64,000 bases of DNA from Circinella umbellata (lineage: Eukaryota; Mucoromycota; Mucoromycetes; Mucorales; Lichtheimiaceae): assembly GCA_025093555.1 (NCBI GenBank), contig JAIWNF010000082.1:1-64000 (forward strand), written 5' to 3'. The position numbers were made by a program, and so were the translations under genes. Position 1 is the stretch's first letter, and each line of letters opens with the position of its first letter. Shown here in pieces: positions 45,215 to 58,309 of the stretch. Below the pieces are notes generated by a model. That model saw only the letters and a program-made list of their open reading frames with translations, ran no database searches and was not told the DNA's origin.

Positions 45215-48200
45215 TTTTTTGTATGTATATTTCTACTTGACAACAATTATCGTCTTGAAAATTAATTTTTTGTTCATTACCACATTCTTTATTTATAATT
45301 TATAAAGAAAAAAAAATTGGATTAAAACCCTATAACATAATGAGAGACAGAAATATATGAATACGGGGAGACTGAGTTAATTATGATTAAAAGTCTAATT
45401 CTTCTTAGTGAAAGCATACAAAAATAGGTAGGTTTTTACTTATTTTTTTTACATGCCTACAGCCTATATAATTTAATATAATCTTGGCTTGATACGCACT
45501 TTTATTTTTATTTTTATTATTCCTTATGTTTGAAATACTACTAGCTACATATTATATTAAAAATGTCAGGTCCAGGTATATAGTATAGCACAAATAAGAC
45601 TATAAATCTGGCACCACTAACTTAAAAAAAATGCTTTTCCCAAGTTTGTTGGCATTTATTTTTGTTAGGAAAATTTGACATAAAGCTAATGCCAAAAAAA
45701 ACAAATGTATACAATTTATTTATGAATATCAATATAATAGAACTGTTATTGATAAAGATAAAGCCATAATACTCTAAATATACAATATAAAGGTGCTTGA
45801 AATAAGTGATCATTCATCTCATCATAAAAGGAAAGGACATCTCGCTTAGTAACTGAAGCTCATTATTCATATGATTTGGAAATATCCTAATTTACTAGTC
45901 CTCCACACTACCTGCGTTACGTACAAATAGAGCAAAACCTCCCTTCTTATCCTTACTGCCAAAAATTAAAGACCAATGAGTCTATAAATATATATCGCAA
46001 TAGTCTAATGATAGTTGACGTCATGAGCGATGTGGCGATATTTTATGTAGATGCAGCATAAACCATATGGTGATATTCAGAGAAATGTATTACCACTTTG
46101 TTAAAGATCTTCTTTATAACAGAGTTGTAATGAATTATTAATAAGACAAGATTTCGCTATGATGAAGTTTATAATGCATATTTGTTTTTGAAGGAGCGTA
46201 CCAAGAAATATAGATACAGTTATGCTATCACAATGTTAGTATGTATACAATGATATGCTCTACTTATGTATACAAAAAAGAACATTAATATTATACTATA
46301 TGTTTTTGAATACTTTCGTTGCTAAATAGAGAAAGTTTTTCATCGCGCTTACCTGCGGTGCATTCCTTTTCTGAAATGAGACTCTATCGATGATTTTGCT
46401 TATATTTATAATATTTTTCATGAACATCTCGCGCTTATGACAGTAGCCTACAACTATTATCTTTAGTATTTTGGACAATTTTATAAAGAATTGGGATAAC
46501 TTTATACTTTTGTTTTGATTGACTGTAAAATCTTTAAGCTTGAGTTGCTACTTTTATATTCTTGAATTGATTGTAGTCCCAGCATTAGTAGATGTAAAAC
46601 CAATAGTAAATTGATAAAAAGAAATAGAGAGTTTTAATAATAAAAATAAGTTGATCCGCAGTATATATGTGACGCTATGTTATATATAAGCGATCTTTTG
46701 TATTAATCAAAACAAATATCATAGTAGATCGTGTACGAATTAGCTTTCTTTATGTCCTTTTCGAGCACGTACTCTACTTTTGGTTGTAATACGTAAGAAG
46801 TTATGTTTATTTGAACTTTCAGTAGCAGGTATATAAGATACATGGCTGGGGCATTTCAACATTCGTTTCTTCTAATAATACGTTATCTTTTGTTTGATTA
46901 TTTATCGTAAGAAAACCGTATTATTAGCTGTCTCCTATTGCAGATATTATTATGGCTACTTGTCGATAATAAACATTGATAGTGTGACTTGAATATTTAT
47001 TGTTGAGCAAATATATTCATTAAATTTGAGTCCTCGCAAGAAAAATTAAGAAGTTAAATTTGGTCACCAAAGTTGAGAATAATTCGTGATTTTGACAGTG
47101 AACCACAGTTTGAAAATGGGTCACAATTGGATTGGCTGACTTAATTGCCAGATTAGCTACCTACTCACTTAGCTTTTTTACTATTCTTTTCAACATTATA
47201 CAGTACATAATTAAACGTGATTTTATAAATAAGACATGTACATCAATTCAGCTGGATAATTGATTATAATTTTTGGAATTTGATGCCACTTTTGTGAAAG
47301 TTGTCAATGCAAAGGAGTTAAAATTCGTGTAACGTGAATTTTTCAAGATTCTTTACTTCCAACATAGTTTAAATTTTTGACACAACTTCATAGTCTCCAC
47401 GCTTGATGCTTCTTTAGCTAAAAGAATCATGACTGGTAAGGACCACTAAAAAATATTCTTGATAATATCTTTCAATTGATACATTGTCAGTCTATTATCA
47501 GGTACAAAAAAAAAAGAGGATACTATATAAATATGAGCTTGTTAAAAATAAGCTGTATAAATTAATTATTTATTATGAACAAGGAGCCATTTAATGAATC
47601 CAGTCTATGTAAGGCATTATGCTACTGCATACAGTTAGATATTATGATAGTGTATCACCTCCATATATATATAAAATCAAATAATTTATATCAATGGTAA
47701 CATAACTAACGCCATGGTATATTTGCTTTTGGTATTTCTCCTCCTCCGTAATTCAGAATCTGGGGATACAGCCACTGAAAAATACCTTTCACCTAAAAAA
47801 CAAGCAAGTATTATTTGTTAGTTGGCAAAGTTTTAAATCTTTGAATAACTTTCTTTTGCATCTATAAACCTTTCTTATTACTAGAACAGATATTCTAACA
47901 TAACCCTTGCTCATCTAACTTTATTGCATAATATAGATTCAATAGCTGTATATAAAAATAGTTTTATCTTTTACACACCGGAAAGTGATTCTTTCGCGAC
48001 AGCCATCGTCCATTCGCCCTCAATGCAACTCATTACATTATATAGCGCCACAGTCACAATAGGTCGTAATTTTATTGGCTTAACTAACTCCTGAGGCTAA
48101 CAGCAATAAATCGAGATGATTGGTCATATCCTTCCCCAGAAACCTTTAAGCCCGCGTGTGACTTGAAGAGATGGAAGAAAGGAGGAGAAATCCAGAAATT

Positions 48201-48315
48201 TATTATTCTAAAATTCAACCAGCCAAAAAAAAAAAAAATGTGTTGCTGGGGTTCGAACGAAACTATTATATTTTATATTGTTTTTTCTGCATAAATAAAA
48301 AACGAAAAAATAATC
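45215..48315. other. 3.1 kb without a recognisable gene
   Basis: AT-rich; ORFs are all under 70 codons and not protein-like. At 48240-48255 a GGGTTCGAAC sequence resembles a tRNA B-box but no cloverleaf can be drawn. Between 47085 and 47130 there is a GTGAACCAC..GGGTCACAA stretch resembling words in the Crypton flanks. Confidence 0.5.
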
Positions 48316-50227
48316 ATGTCGTCTTCGGTTAGCATTCTATTTTCTACTACTTTTTAAAATATCATCCAATAATAGTATACTCAATCAATAAATTAGGTAC
48401 CTATTCCACCTGACGCTCCACTTAGTGTTGATGCACTTCGTATTCTCGGTACTTCCATTACTCGTGAATCATTTCTGAATACAAATGTTCAAGACGTGTT
48501 TAACGCGAAAACTTCTGGCGATGTTTTATCCAGTGTTAAAGAAGCAGCAGCTAAATTACAGCGACATGATATTTTTGAAGAAATCAAGGTATATATGGAT
48601 TCGTCGCGCTCAAATCCTGGCTCCGTTAACGTCACTTTTGATTTAAAGGAAAAGGGTAAAGGTGTTTACCAAACCACTCTAGTCACGGGTGAAAATGAAG
48701 CCAATATGGTAATATAATGCAAACAAGAACAATTGTATTTTCATTACTATTGTTATTACAATTTTAATATAATAATTATAAAATATAAATATGGATATGG
48801 ATATAAAGCTTACCGAGAAGAGGAATAATTATATTGTTTTTTTTAGACTGGTGCAGTTTCAGTTAGAAATATTTTTGGTGGTGCAGAAACTGCAACAGCC
48901 CGATTTGGTTTTGGTAATCGTACAAAGGCAGCCATTGAGGTAAAAGAAAGAAAAGGAAACAGGAATCTATGATTTATTATAATAAGCAATATCAATTATT
49001 AATTAGTTTAACAAACAAAATGATGGAATAGGCTGTTGTTAGTACACCTGTTCAAGCTAACCCTGATTTCAAACTTGAAGCATTTGCAAAGGGTTCGATT
49101 AGAGACTTTTCCATGATCAATAACTATGAAGAGTGTGCAAAACTTGCTGGTGTTCGGGCCAAAGGTGTTTCTAGCTTTGGTAAACACGAACTTGCTTATG
49201 CTATGATTCATCGCGATATTACTGCTCAACCTAAATCATCAGCCACGTAAGTTACATATTTCTTTGACGATCTCATTTATTCGGTTACAAGAAAAAGAAA
49301 CAGAAGTGGGAAAATGTATAAGAACATATACTGAATTCTTCCTTTCTTCTTATAGAGTTCGTGCCAATTCTGGACAAAACATCAAATCATCCTTAGTCCA
49401 TACATTTGTCAGTGATACACGTGATAATGTTACCATGCCAACTAAGGGTAAATACTTGGCTGTTACTCAAGAATTTGCTGGTATTGGTCAACGTGGTGAT
49501 GCAAACTATTTCAAGAATGAATTGGCTGCTCAAGTTCATCAAACTTTGTTTGGAGATGTTACTTTGAGCACTGGTATCAAATTTGGTTTATTGGTACCTA
49601 CTAATGATGATAATCAACATGTCAATGTTTCCGATAGATTTTATGTTGGTGGACCGATTTCTGTTCGAGGATTCAAGATGGGTGGTATTGGTCAAAGAGA
49701 TGGAAGTAAGTTTATATTTGAATATATATAGATTCATTGGTATAGGGAGAGAATGGTTGTTCGGGATTTTTTTATTGGGGAATGAAATCAATGTTTAAAC
49801 TTGTATATATATATTCTGTAGATGATGCAATTGGTGGTAATGTCTATTTTGCTGCCGGTGCTAGCCTGACTGCACCCATTCCTGGTGCTGCTCATCTTCC
49901 CGTCAGAGCACATGCATTCTTCAATGCAGGCAATATTGCTAACAAAACTAAAAGTAAATAAGAAAAGTTTAGGTTGGGTTAAGAAGGAGAGAAAGTGTGC
50001 TTTACTAACTATCCAATAACAAATAATAACCTATGTCTTTAGATACTCCATTGAAGGGTACCCTTGAAGAACTTATCAATGAATCGCGGACAGCAGCTGG
50101 TGTCGGTCTTATCTTCCATCATGAATTGGCAAGAGTAGAAGCCAATTTCTGTATACCTTTACGATTCAAGGGTTCTGATTTACCACAACATGGTATTCAA
50201 CTTGGTTTGGGCATCAACTTTTTGTAG
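48316..50227 (+). CDS. SAM50: Sam50/Tob55-like mitochondrial outer membrane beta-barrel assembly protein
   Basis: Seven exons, join(48316..48327,48397..48708,48847..48939,49032..49246,49356..49705,49822..49953,50043..50227), 432 residues, all GT-AG and in phase. N-terminal POTRA-like part: LSVDALRILGTSITRESFL to FDLKEKGKGVYQ (about residues 10-100). The 16-strand Omp85 barrel follows; VRGF at 314-317 is the conserved loop-6 motif, and the end GLGINFL is a C-terminal beta-signal. Sam50 folds beta-barrel proteins into the mitochondrial outer membrane (family knowledge). Exon 1 encodes only MSSS. Slightly shorter than yeast Sam50 at the N-terminus. Confidence 0.94.
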
Positions 50228-51093
50228 AAAAGCAACAACAATAACCGCAACAACATCATCATTATCACCATGTAATAAAAATTATAACAACATATATTTT
50301 GTATTGCCTTTTTATCATATAAAGTTTATTCTAATACTTTTATTATTATTATCTATTCTCGTTTCTTCTTCTTTTCATCGTTCGTATTATTCGTTTCATA
50401 GAATTTAGCAACATGAAACTTCACTTCTTAAAACGTTTGGTTTTTTTTTCTAAAAAAATGAATGGAATATAACTGACAGATTATATATGATGTTTAGTAA
50501 CTCCATGTAATCATAAAATACATGTGAAATCTTTTTTACTTTTCACATTGATTCTGTATAATGCAAATAAAAATAAAGCCAGAGGTGTTGTTGTAAATCA
50601 TCGACACCACAGTATAAATATAATAATTGTCCCTATCGAAACAAAAAAAGGTTATACCTAATTCAACATATTTTTAATTGCCTTGTTTTTCTTATATAAT
50701 TATGAATGCTGTCATTTTATAATATTATATAAGTATATTTGAATTATGCTCGATATGAATAAGTTACGTATCAGAGGTTCATTAATGCGAAAATAAAGAG
50801 GAAGCACGGGCATAATAATAACAATGTCAACAGAACAATAAATAAACTTGGTGTAACTTATTTACCAGACCATCAATAATTAATTGACGAATGAGAAACG
50901 AGGGATAATTTTAGGTCAATTGTGTGTTCTTTCTCCTTCATTACTCCCCGTTCTGTCCACACTGCGATATTATATTAACCCATTCAACCCCACCCCTTAC
51001 CGTCGTTTTCGTTTTATCTTTGTTTAAACACAATCTTTAATTACCTTCTTTTTTTTATTATAAGCGTTTGAATCGATCTAAAATACATTAACC
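50228..51093. other. Intergenic, no gene seen
   Basis: 3' flank of SAM50 and probable promoter of the next gene. No supportable motif. Confidence 0.5.
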
Positions 51094-52230
51094 ATGGGCT
51101 TGGGAATGGACAAGTGTTGTTGCTTCATTCCACTTCGGCTAGGCACTTTTTTTATTGCTTTGTGGTTCTTTGTATGTTTTTTTTCCTTTTAAATCTGCAA
51201 TAATCTTTTTTTTTTCTTTTAATTTTTGTAAATTATAACCTACGATGAACGATGAACGATTTTTAATTTTTCTTTTTTATATTTTAGGTGATCTATCTGT
51301 TTGATGCTGCTACTGGATTTTTGGGCAGTAATGGTAAAAATGACTTTTCGATGACTTTTATATCGTGTTTACTATAACAAAATAATAATAATGGTAATAA
51401 TAAGGCATGAGAAACTGAAATATAATATTATAAATGTATATGTATATAGCTGTTACAATATACTCAGGACAATCAGCCAAAGCGTGGTATTATATTGGAC
51501 TATTATTGACTGTTATTATTTGTGTTGGTGGATTCTTCGGTATTATTGGATCACTCTTTGTAAGTTTTTTTTTACCTAATAGAATCACCAAGAAATATTT
51601 CTGTTCCGAGATATACAAACAACAACAATAATAATAATATTTTTTTTGTATATGATCGATTATAGGCATCACGTAAATTTGCAAAGGCATTCAGTATTAT
51701 CGCATGGGTGAATTGTGTTCTTTCAATTATCAAGTACCTTATTTCACTTATTTTGATGGTTGTTAATCGTGATATTATGGTTAAATCTTGTCAACGGTCT
51801 GGATTTGTTGGATTTGACAATACCCAAGTACCATTAACACCTGCTGTATTGACCACTAATGAATATTATTCACCTGTGAGATATCCAAACACTTTAAATG
51901 CTCATGCAACATCAGAAGAAGATTGTAAAGGAATTATTCAAACATTTTTAATTGCTTACGGTGTCGTCATTTTCATTGTGTTGGCTTTACAGGTTAGTTA
52001 ATATTATTTTATGTATTAGAGTTAAGGGAAATGAATGAAGTTGCTTATTAACTGACCAATCTATACTCGTGTGTCTCTCATTATTTATTTATTTTGTATA
52101 GCTTTACTTTGCTAAGGTTGCCACCAATTATTCATCTCGACTTCGTAATGGTGCTCGCCATCATAGACTGCATGATCAACAAATTAAAGATTTTGAAGAA
52201 TCTAGATACCATATGTCGACAGTCTATTAA
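51094..52230 (+). CDS. Four-TM (tetraspan-like) membrane protein, unknown function
   Basis: Five exons, join(51094..51171,51288..51333,51450..51559,51666..51992,52102..52230), 229 residues, all GT-AG. Start MGLGMDKCCCFIPLRLG has a Cys cluster that could be palmitoylated. Four hydrophobic segments: residues about 14-34 (FFIALWFFVIYLF), 52-75 (WYYIGLLLTVIICVGGFFG), 84-110 (SIIAWVNCVLSIIKYLISLIL) and 162-188 (TFLIAYGVVIFIVLALQLYF). The loop between TM3 and TM4 holds two Cys. The cytosolic tail ends RYHMSTVY. The family is common in Mucoromycota-type fungi by memory, but the role is unknown. Confidence 0.85.
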
Positions 52231-53589
52231 ATAATTATAAAAGCTTCTGGCAAGTTTCCTTCTGTATGGGTGATTTGTTTATATCACGCATCCCTCTCTT
52301 TCTCTTTTCGACCCAAAAACCTTTCTATATACATAATCAAAACCCGTTTTTCTTTACTCTCCTGTCTATTCTGTATAAATTCATTCCTAATAAATGACTC
52401 TGAAATTGCACATGTGTCAAAAATAAATAAAATCTAGTAAACAATGCGCAGCATCGAGTGCGATTTTGCGATTTTAACAACAAATATTTATTTTGCGGCG
52501 TTATTTGTTTTTTTTTTTTTTAGTTAACCCGACCATCCGGCAGATTTTTTTGATATCTAACCAGATCGAGAAAACGCCCCCCAACCCTTTAATTAACTTA
52601 AAGATTTTCCATGATTTTTTACCACGAATGGTTTGTTTCATTGATGAGTGTATTTTTATGAATGTTAAGATTTTACATAATATAAATAATATTTCTAAAT
52701 GATATAACTTTGTTGTTTGTTTGACGTTGGTTTTTTTTTATATCGGCGATAACTAGTGTGGTCTAAACTAGTTTGTTGTTATTTAACATATATCCGGTAT
52801 ACGTTTTTCAGAAACAAGTGTTTTAAAAGAAAGACCGATCACCCAGAGTACGGATATAAACCTTTGTTTTTATTTTCTATCACCTATTTTTGTATACATA
52901 CTTACAAATAATAGTAAAGAAAAAGAACGAGAAAAGAAAGAAAACGAGGGGATGATTTCTTTCGCCGCTTATCATATCAATTTTTGTGTTACTGTAACGA
53001 TCTAATTTCCTTTGTTTTACCGTGTGAAAATGTTACCTTGAAATACAAAATACCTTTTTGTTTTCAAATTGCTATAACCAAAAACAGTTACAAAAGTGTA
53101 CATGATTATTTTTACAGTATTAAAATCAATGATATATATTATATGTTGAAATATACTGTTATTCACTGTAGAATAAATGTATCTTCGTAGAAATATTCTG
53201 CATCATCCCTTTCCTATCCAGGAGAATATTTGGCGGAGTCTTGGCTGTGCTTATTTGTGGCAAGGTTTATAACTGAGAACGAAAAAAAGCAAGGGCGGCA
53301 TGCGGAAGGTCATGTGAATGAGATAATCAACTACCAATCACGCAATGCCATCTCTTTTCGTATTTAAATAAGCCTCTCTTTCATCAGTTTTCTTTTTCTT
53401 TTTGTTTTTCTCCTTTTTTTTTTCTCTTTGCGGTTTATCCTTTTTCATATTAAATAAGCATTTGCTTTTTAACACACACACCACAGACACCCACGTTTAT
53501 ATTATAACAACCAACCTCTTTTATTAACTTATTATTTTTACCTTCCCCTTCTATAACCTTTCTTTATTTTTTTTTCTAAACCAGTAACC
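52231..53589. other. Intergenic; 3' flank and bZIP promoter/leader
   Basis: No ORF supportable. From about 53380 the sequence becomes strongly CT-rich, as expected for a fungal promoter or transcript leader, and TATTTAAATAAG at 53360 is a TATA candidate. Confidence 0.5.
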
Positions 53590-53610
53590 ATGGTCTCTAT
53601 TATTTTTTAA
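53590..53610 (+). promoter_or_regulatory. uORF1 of the bZIP gene (6 codons plus stop)
   Basis: ATG at 53590 with ACC before it reads MVSIIF then TAA. It lies in the CT-rich leader, 394 bp before the end of the leader at 54003. Confidence 0.6.
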
Positions 53611-53741
53611 TCATATTTCTCAATTGATTTTTTACTAGTCTTGTGTCTCTAAAAAACCCGCTTTTATATATTTGTCTATATTATTTTTTAAAATTGCTTT
53701 ATATCAATCTCTTGTTATCTCAAGAACTCTTTATTAACTCC

Positions 53742-53879
53742 ATGTCTGCCTTTATCTCTAATAAGCATTTGTATTACAACAACTCTGAAACCCCCTCGCC
53801 TTTCTTTGCCTATACGACTGACGAACCATCAACCTGCACTGTGAAGATATTTACCCAACAAAACACCCCAGGAAATTAG
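53742..53879 (+). promoter_or_regulatory. uORF2 of the bZIP gene (45 codons)
   Basis: ATG at 53742 opens a 45-residue ORF (MSAFISNKHLYYNN...) ending at 53879, 124 bp before the main ATG. Two uORFs, the second long, are also found before cpc-1/cpcA and Gcn4-type genes, where they make translation depend on amino-acid supply. Confidence 0.65.
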
Positions 53880-54003
53880 CAACAAAATACGGAAACAACA
53901 AAAATCTCCCCCAAGAAACCAGCTTCGCTCACCCTCCAACTCGGTATATACAAGAACATTAACAACAAAAACAAGAACAAGAACCAAAAAAGTAACGAAA
54001 CAA

Positions 54004-54939
54004 ATGACCACATCATCAACAACTCCGATGGGTACAGACGCCCTGTTGTCTGCCATTACCCTTACGCATCCCTATCTTTTGCAACAAGATCAATTATCGC
54101 AACTCTTGGACTTGTCCAATGCAGCAACACCTGTAACTACACCTACTACAACTACAACTACAATGACAAACAACAATCAATTACAAACATCTAATAATTT
54201 TATGATTGATGATTGGCTTGCTGATGAGCTTCAACATTCAGGTCTTTTGACTCAACAACAACAACATGATTTATCTGTCACTACTACTCCTACTTCATTC
54301 TCTTGTAGCAATGATATATCAACTCCACCTACTTCGTTGTTGCCTCAATCACCTCCTCTTACAGCAAGTCCTGTAAAAGAAACTCATCAACATCATCAAC
54401 AATCATCATCACCTGGTGTTCCCTTGTTCCCTGATATTTGGCCTGCTTCTAATGCTGCTACAACTGTTGTATCTGTTCCTGTTGTCAAGCAACAGCCTAT
54501 TGCTGTTCGACCTGCTCAACCTCAACCTCAACAACAGCAGCAGCGTCCACGACCTGTGCCAATTATGCCCAAGACCACTGAAATGTCCATGTCATCACCT
54601 TCAACTCCTACTACTCCTCAAGTTGTTGGTGGTAAACGTAAAGCAAGTTCTGCTTTACTCAGTGATAAGGAACAAGATGATATTGCTTTGAAACGTCAAC
54701 GTAATACAGATGCCGCACGCCGTTCGCGCTTGAAAAAGTTGCTTAAGATGGAATCATTGGAGAATCGTGTTACCGAGTTGGAGGGTGAGAATACCCGATT
54801 GACCACACGCGTAGCTGTGCTTGAGTCAGAAAAGTCGGGTTTAGAATCCAAGGACAAGGAAATGCAAGAACGTATTCGTGTTCTTGAAGAACAATTAGCT
54901 GAAGCTCATAAGGCTTTGACATCAAAATGTTCTCATTAA
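54004..54939 (+). CDS. Gcn4/CpcA-like bZIP transcription factor
   Basis: Single exon, 311 residues, ATG at 54004. The N-terminal 200 residues are Thr/Ser/Gln/Pro-rich with an acidic-hydrophobic patch (MIDDWLADELQHSGLL, about 67-82) suited to activation. The basic region KRQRNTDAARRSRLKK (about 229-244) has the N-x-x-A-A-R-R-S-R core of Gcn4, and a leucine zipper follows to about 305. Gcn4-type factors bind TGACTCA and switch on amino-acid biosynthesis genes (family knowledge). Two upstream ORFs suggest translational control as for GCN4. The CT microsatellite at 54993-55012 lies in its 3' region. Confidence 0.93.
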   Translation: MTTSSTTPMGTDALLSAITLTHPYLLQQDQLSQLLDLSNAATPVTTPTTTTTTMTNNNQLQTSNNFMIDDWLADELQHSGLLTQQQQHDLSVTTTPTSFSCSNDISTPPTSLLPQSPPLTASPVKETHQHHQQSSSPGVPLFPDIWPASNAATTVVSVPVVKQQPIAVRPAQPQPQQQQQRPRPVPIMPKTTEMSMSSPSTPTTPQVVGGKRKASSALLSDKEQDDIALKRQRNTDAARRSRLKKLLKMESLENRVTELEGENTRLTTRVAVLESEKSGLESKDKEMQERIRVLEEQLAEAHKALTSKCSH

Positions 54940-56565
54940 ATTCAAAAAAAAAAGTTTTTTTTTGAATTTCCCTTTTAGTCTAGTGATTCTTATCTCTCTC
55001 TCTCTCTCTCTTTTTTCATTCCCTTATTATTTTTTCATTTTTCTATTTTCATTTGTATAATTTTTCTATTTTTTCTATTCATTTTATTTTTCATTCTAGC
55101 AGTATATAGATTATCCCCATTTTTAGTATTAAATATCATCAGTGAAATAAAGCATCAGTGACAAAAATTTGAATTGTTTTTAGTGTTGTGAGTAATGCTA
55201 TATCACTTATTGTGATTGTCTACAAAAATGTCGAAAAGATAAGATGATTACTGTTTTCGATATACTTAAGGCATCGAATAAATGTTCATATCTATGAACA
55301 AACAATTGACAACCAATAACTGTTTAAATCTATGAACAAACAACTGACAACTGACAACTGTTCAAACAACTTTTAGTAGATACACTATTTTTGTTCAAAG
55401 CTATTTTCTCTCTCACCATGCCCGCGTGGGATTTATCTCATTCACCTCTCTCCACCGTTCAAATCATTTCTGGTATTTTGGTAGGAATCCGAAGGCGCGT
55501 TAATTGTTTGTCTTTTCTTCTGTGCCATTTTGTCCAGCCACTATCAGCGATTCTACACACAAAATCCTCATCCGCTTCCATGAGCAAAAACAACTTTTTA
55601 CTCATCGACCCCCATAGTATCTTTGGATTTTCTTTATACCTCTATGATGCCAATAATTTATTTTATTTCAATTTTTCAATTTTAAAATCCGCTTCTTTAT
55701 TTGGTGATTTGTGCCACAGTTATTACTTTTAATATATAGTTATTTTTGCGCCATCATAAAGTTGTGTTCTATACTAAAACTTTTAATAAGTTTTACTACT
55801 TCTTTTGTAGGCTTATAGTATGATTATGTTCTGATAAAACACTAATATGTATTTATAAATTTAAGCAGATAGATACATTACTTTACTCAATAGTCTTATA
55901 TCATAGCTTAAAACTTAAAGCTTGTGTTTTGCATAAACCAAAATCAAGAAACGTGTCTATGTACCTAGTATTACATTGCCTTTAGTATTTAATTCTTTGC
56001 AGAATCAATTCTGCAATTAATATTAGCACTTAGAATTTAGAACTCTCTATTTTTTTTTTCTTTTTAAGTAATAGCAAAAATAACTACAGTACACTACTGT
56101 AATAAGAAGAAGCTTATACATGTGATTGAGGAATATAGTACAATTATTTGTTTAAGCATTAATATTAAACGCAGTAAACTTTATCAAATATATATATATA
56201 TTTAGTAGACTAAAAATTCTTTTCCATAGTTTCTTATCTTCATATTATGGCCTTAGATTCCAATATTGTGATACTATGATACAGCTCATTCTAAGATTTT
56301 CACCTACTACTCATATCACGTGATTTGCTCCACCTATGCTTGAGAACTCCGATATGTAGTTTTCATCTTTCAATTTTGTCAGAAATGGGCTATGACCGAC
56401 CAACTTTGACAAGCTTCAGCTTTTTTTAAAAATATTGATTTAGTGTGAAGCTGAAGTCTCTAGAAACCAGTGGAAATTATTGGCGATTACAAGTAAAATG
56501 CACCATAAAAAAAAGTAGAAACTCAAAAGGTTGTAAGAAAAACCCGTGCACCAAGCAAGAATGCT
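54940..56565. other. Intergenic with short direct repeats
   Basis: No supportable gene. Around 55293-55375 the phrase CTATGAACAAACAA plus TGACAAC repeats two to three times. An ORF from ATG 55418 to 55732 (104 codons) is hydrophobic and unconvincing. Confidence 0.5.
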
Positions 56566-57420
56566 ATGTACGTCCTCCCGGTTAAATTACCAAGTATAAC
56601 CAAAGGCTTGATTGTTGTTCCTGCAAAATCGTGGACAGGCCCAACTGAATTAGTTGACTCAATTAATGACAAGAATTTACTGAAATACGACGTTAAAGAC
56701 CTGTATAACAGAGTTTTAAATAACTTTTACCAACTCTCACATGCTGTTGATATCCCTACTGACGTGAAAACTTATGTAAAGAAGTGTTATGCATATGCTG
56801 GCAATGAATCTTTTAAAAGTGAATTTATCAAAGCTGCATCATCGAAGAAGCATACAGCTGAAGAGGACGAAGTGAATCGCGGTGTCAGTAGATTGGCAAA
56901 CAAAGGTAACATGAAGGCCATCGACATCATTGACACTTCATTGGACGTAGTTGGGGACCAGGTGCAGGACGTACTCGAAGGTAAAATATATATCGTTTTC
57001 TTTTTTATTTCCCTTTTTGGTATTTTTTAAAAATTTATAAAGAAAAAAATTGACAAGTTATTTCTTGAAATATAGGTGATTATAGCTTAGATAAAAGTAC
57101 CTCAGATAGTAGCCAAGAGAAGTTCCCTTCGGATTTAAGCATAGACCACCACCCGCTTCGAACCAATGAGTACATTTTATCTTACAATAATGAAGAGGTT
57201 GGAGAAGAAGAAGCAGAGAAGGATAATGAAGAGCAGGAGAACAGTGATTGGATCATCGATGGTATATATAATATTTCCCAAGAATGTTATAAATTCAAGA
57301 ATAACATCTTGCGATCCCAGGGCAATCCTAGTACCCTCTCAGATATCAAGATACTGTATGTAAAAAAAGAATGAAAAAAGTACTCTGGCTGAATACTGAT
57401 TACTTATTCTAATATCCTTA

Positions 57421-57635
57421 GAGCATGCCCAATGGACTCCCGAAAAATGAAATTTGCAAGATTTGGAGAGATTCATTGCCCCAAGAAGTCTCCAAATGAA
57501 AAGCTAAATCAATGAAAACACGGGAGCCTCTGGCTGATCTCCAAACACCCTTCTGTGCCTTGAAATAAAAAATATTAATTTGGGGAGTCCCTTGGGTGAT
57601 TTGCAAAAAAATTGGGGCGTCCGTTGGGCATGCTC
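57421..57635 (+). mobile_element. PIF/Harbinger MITE, 215 bp, TTA duplications
   Basis: Ends GAGCATGCCCAATGG and (inward from the right) GAGCATGCCCAACGG, with TTA at 57418-57420 and 57636-57638. Its first about 150 bp closely match the reverse complement of the right end (4290-4472) of the full element at 1911-4472, so it is a deletion derivative of that family. It has no ORF. Confidence 0.95.
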
Positions 57636-58096
57636 TTAGGGCCATGAATGATATATACTTATTCTCAAATGATCCCGACAACTCAATTACTAAATATTTC
57701 CTCCGTGACATGCATAAATTAATCATGGCTGAATTGAAGTGCGATAAAGATATACCCGAAATGCCTGATAAGGCGCCTGAATGGTGTATAGAAATCCGCA
57801 ATGTAAGAAATTAATAAAACAACTTTGAATATGAACTAATAGACTGATAAACTTTTCTTTTAAGGAAACCTCCCACAGACTGGATCAGTGCCGTCACAAA
57901 GACTTCTGGTTTTTTATCTGACGCTATCGCAAGGGAAAATATAGTTGATATTCATACAGCACACACACTTGTCCAAACGTAGGTAAAAACTAGAACACCA
58001 ATGTTTATGAGTATTAATACTTGCTATATCATATATGTTTAGACTCCCTATGTTCATATCAAGATCGCCTTTATCAACTATTGAATATACATACGT

Positions 58097-58309
58097 TGTT
58101 ATAGACTAAATCCAGTCTATAACAATTTCAGGTCAAACAATGATACAGTGAAATAGAAAAAGTAATCGAAAGTGTAAAAAGAGATAAAAGGACTTGTTTT
58201 TTAATTATTGGATGTGATAACTATTTATATGGACTAAGCCCATTTGTACAACTCAAGCTTATATTCCCAAGCTTGAGCTCTTGTTTACAATATTACCTAA
58301 ACGGTAACA
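58097..58309 (+). repeat. Solo LTR, family C (213 bp), exonic
   Basis: Begins TGTTATAGAC and ends ACGGTAACA, flanked by a perfect TACGT duplication (58092-58096 and 58310-58314). Deleting it with one TACGT joins LSTIEYTYVQQILSP in one frame. It resembles neither family A nor B. Confidence 0.88.

Noticed and set aside
48240..48256. A tRNA suggested by a GGGTTCGAAC B-box-like sequence
   Set aside because: No acceptor stem, anticodon arm or A box can be placed around it.
55418..55732. A 104-codon ORF downstream of the bZIP gene
   Set aside because: Phe/Leu/Ser-rich with no motif or splice context, as expected from AT-rich DNA.
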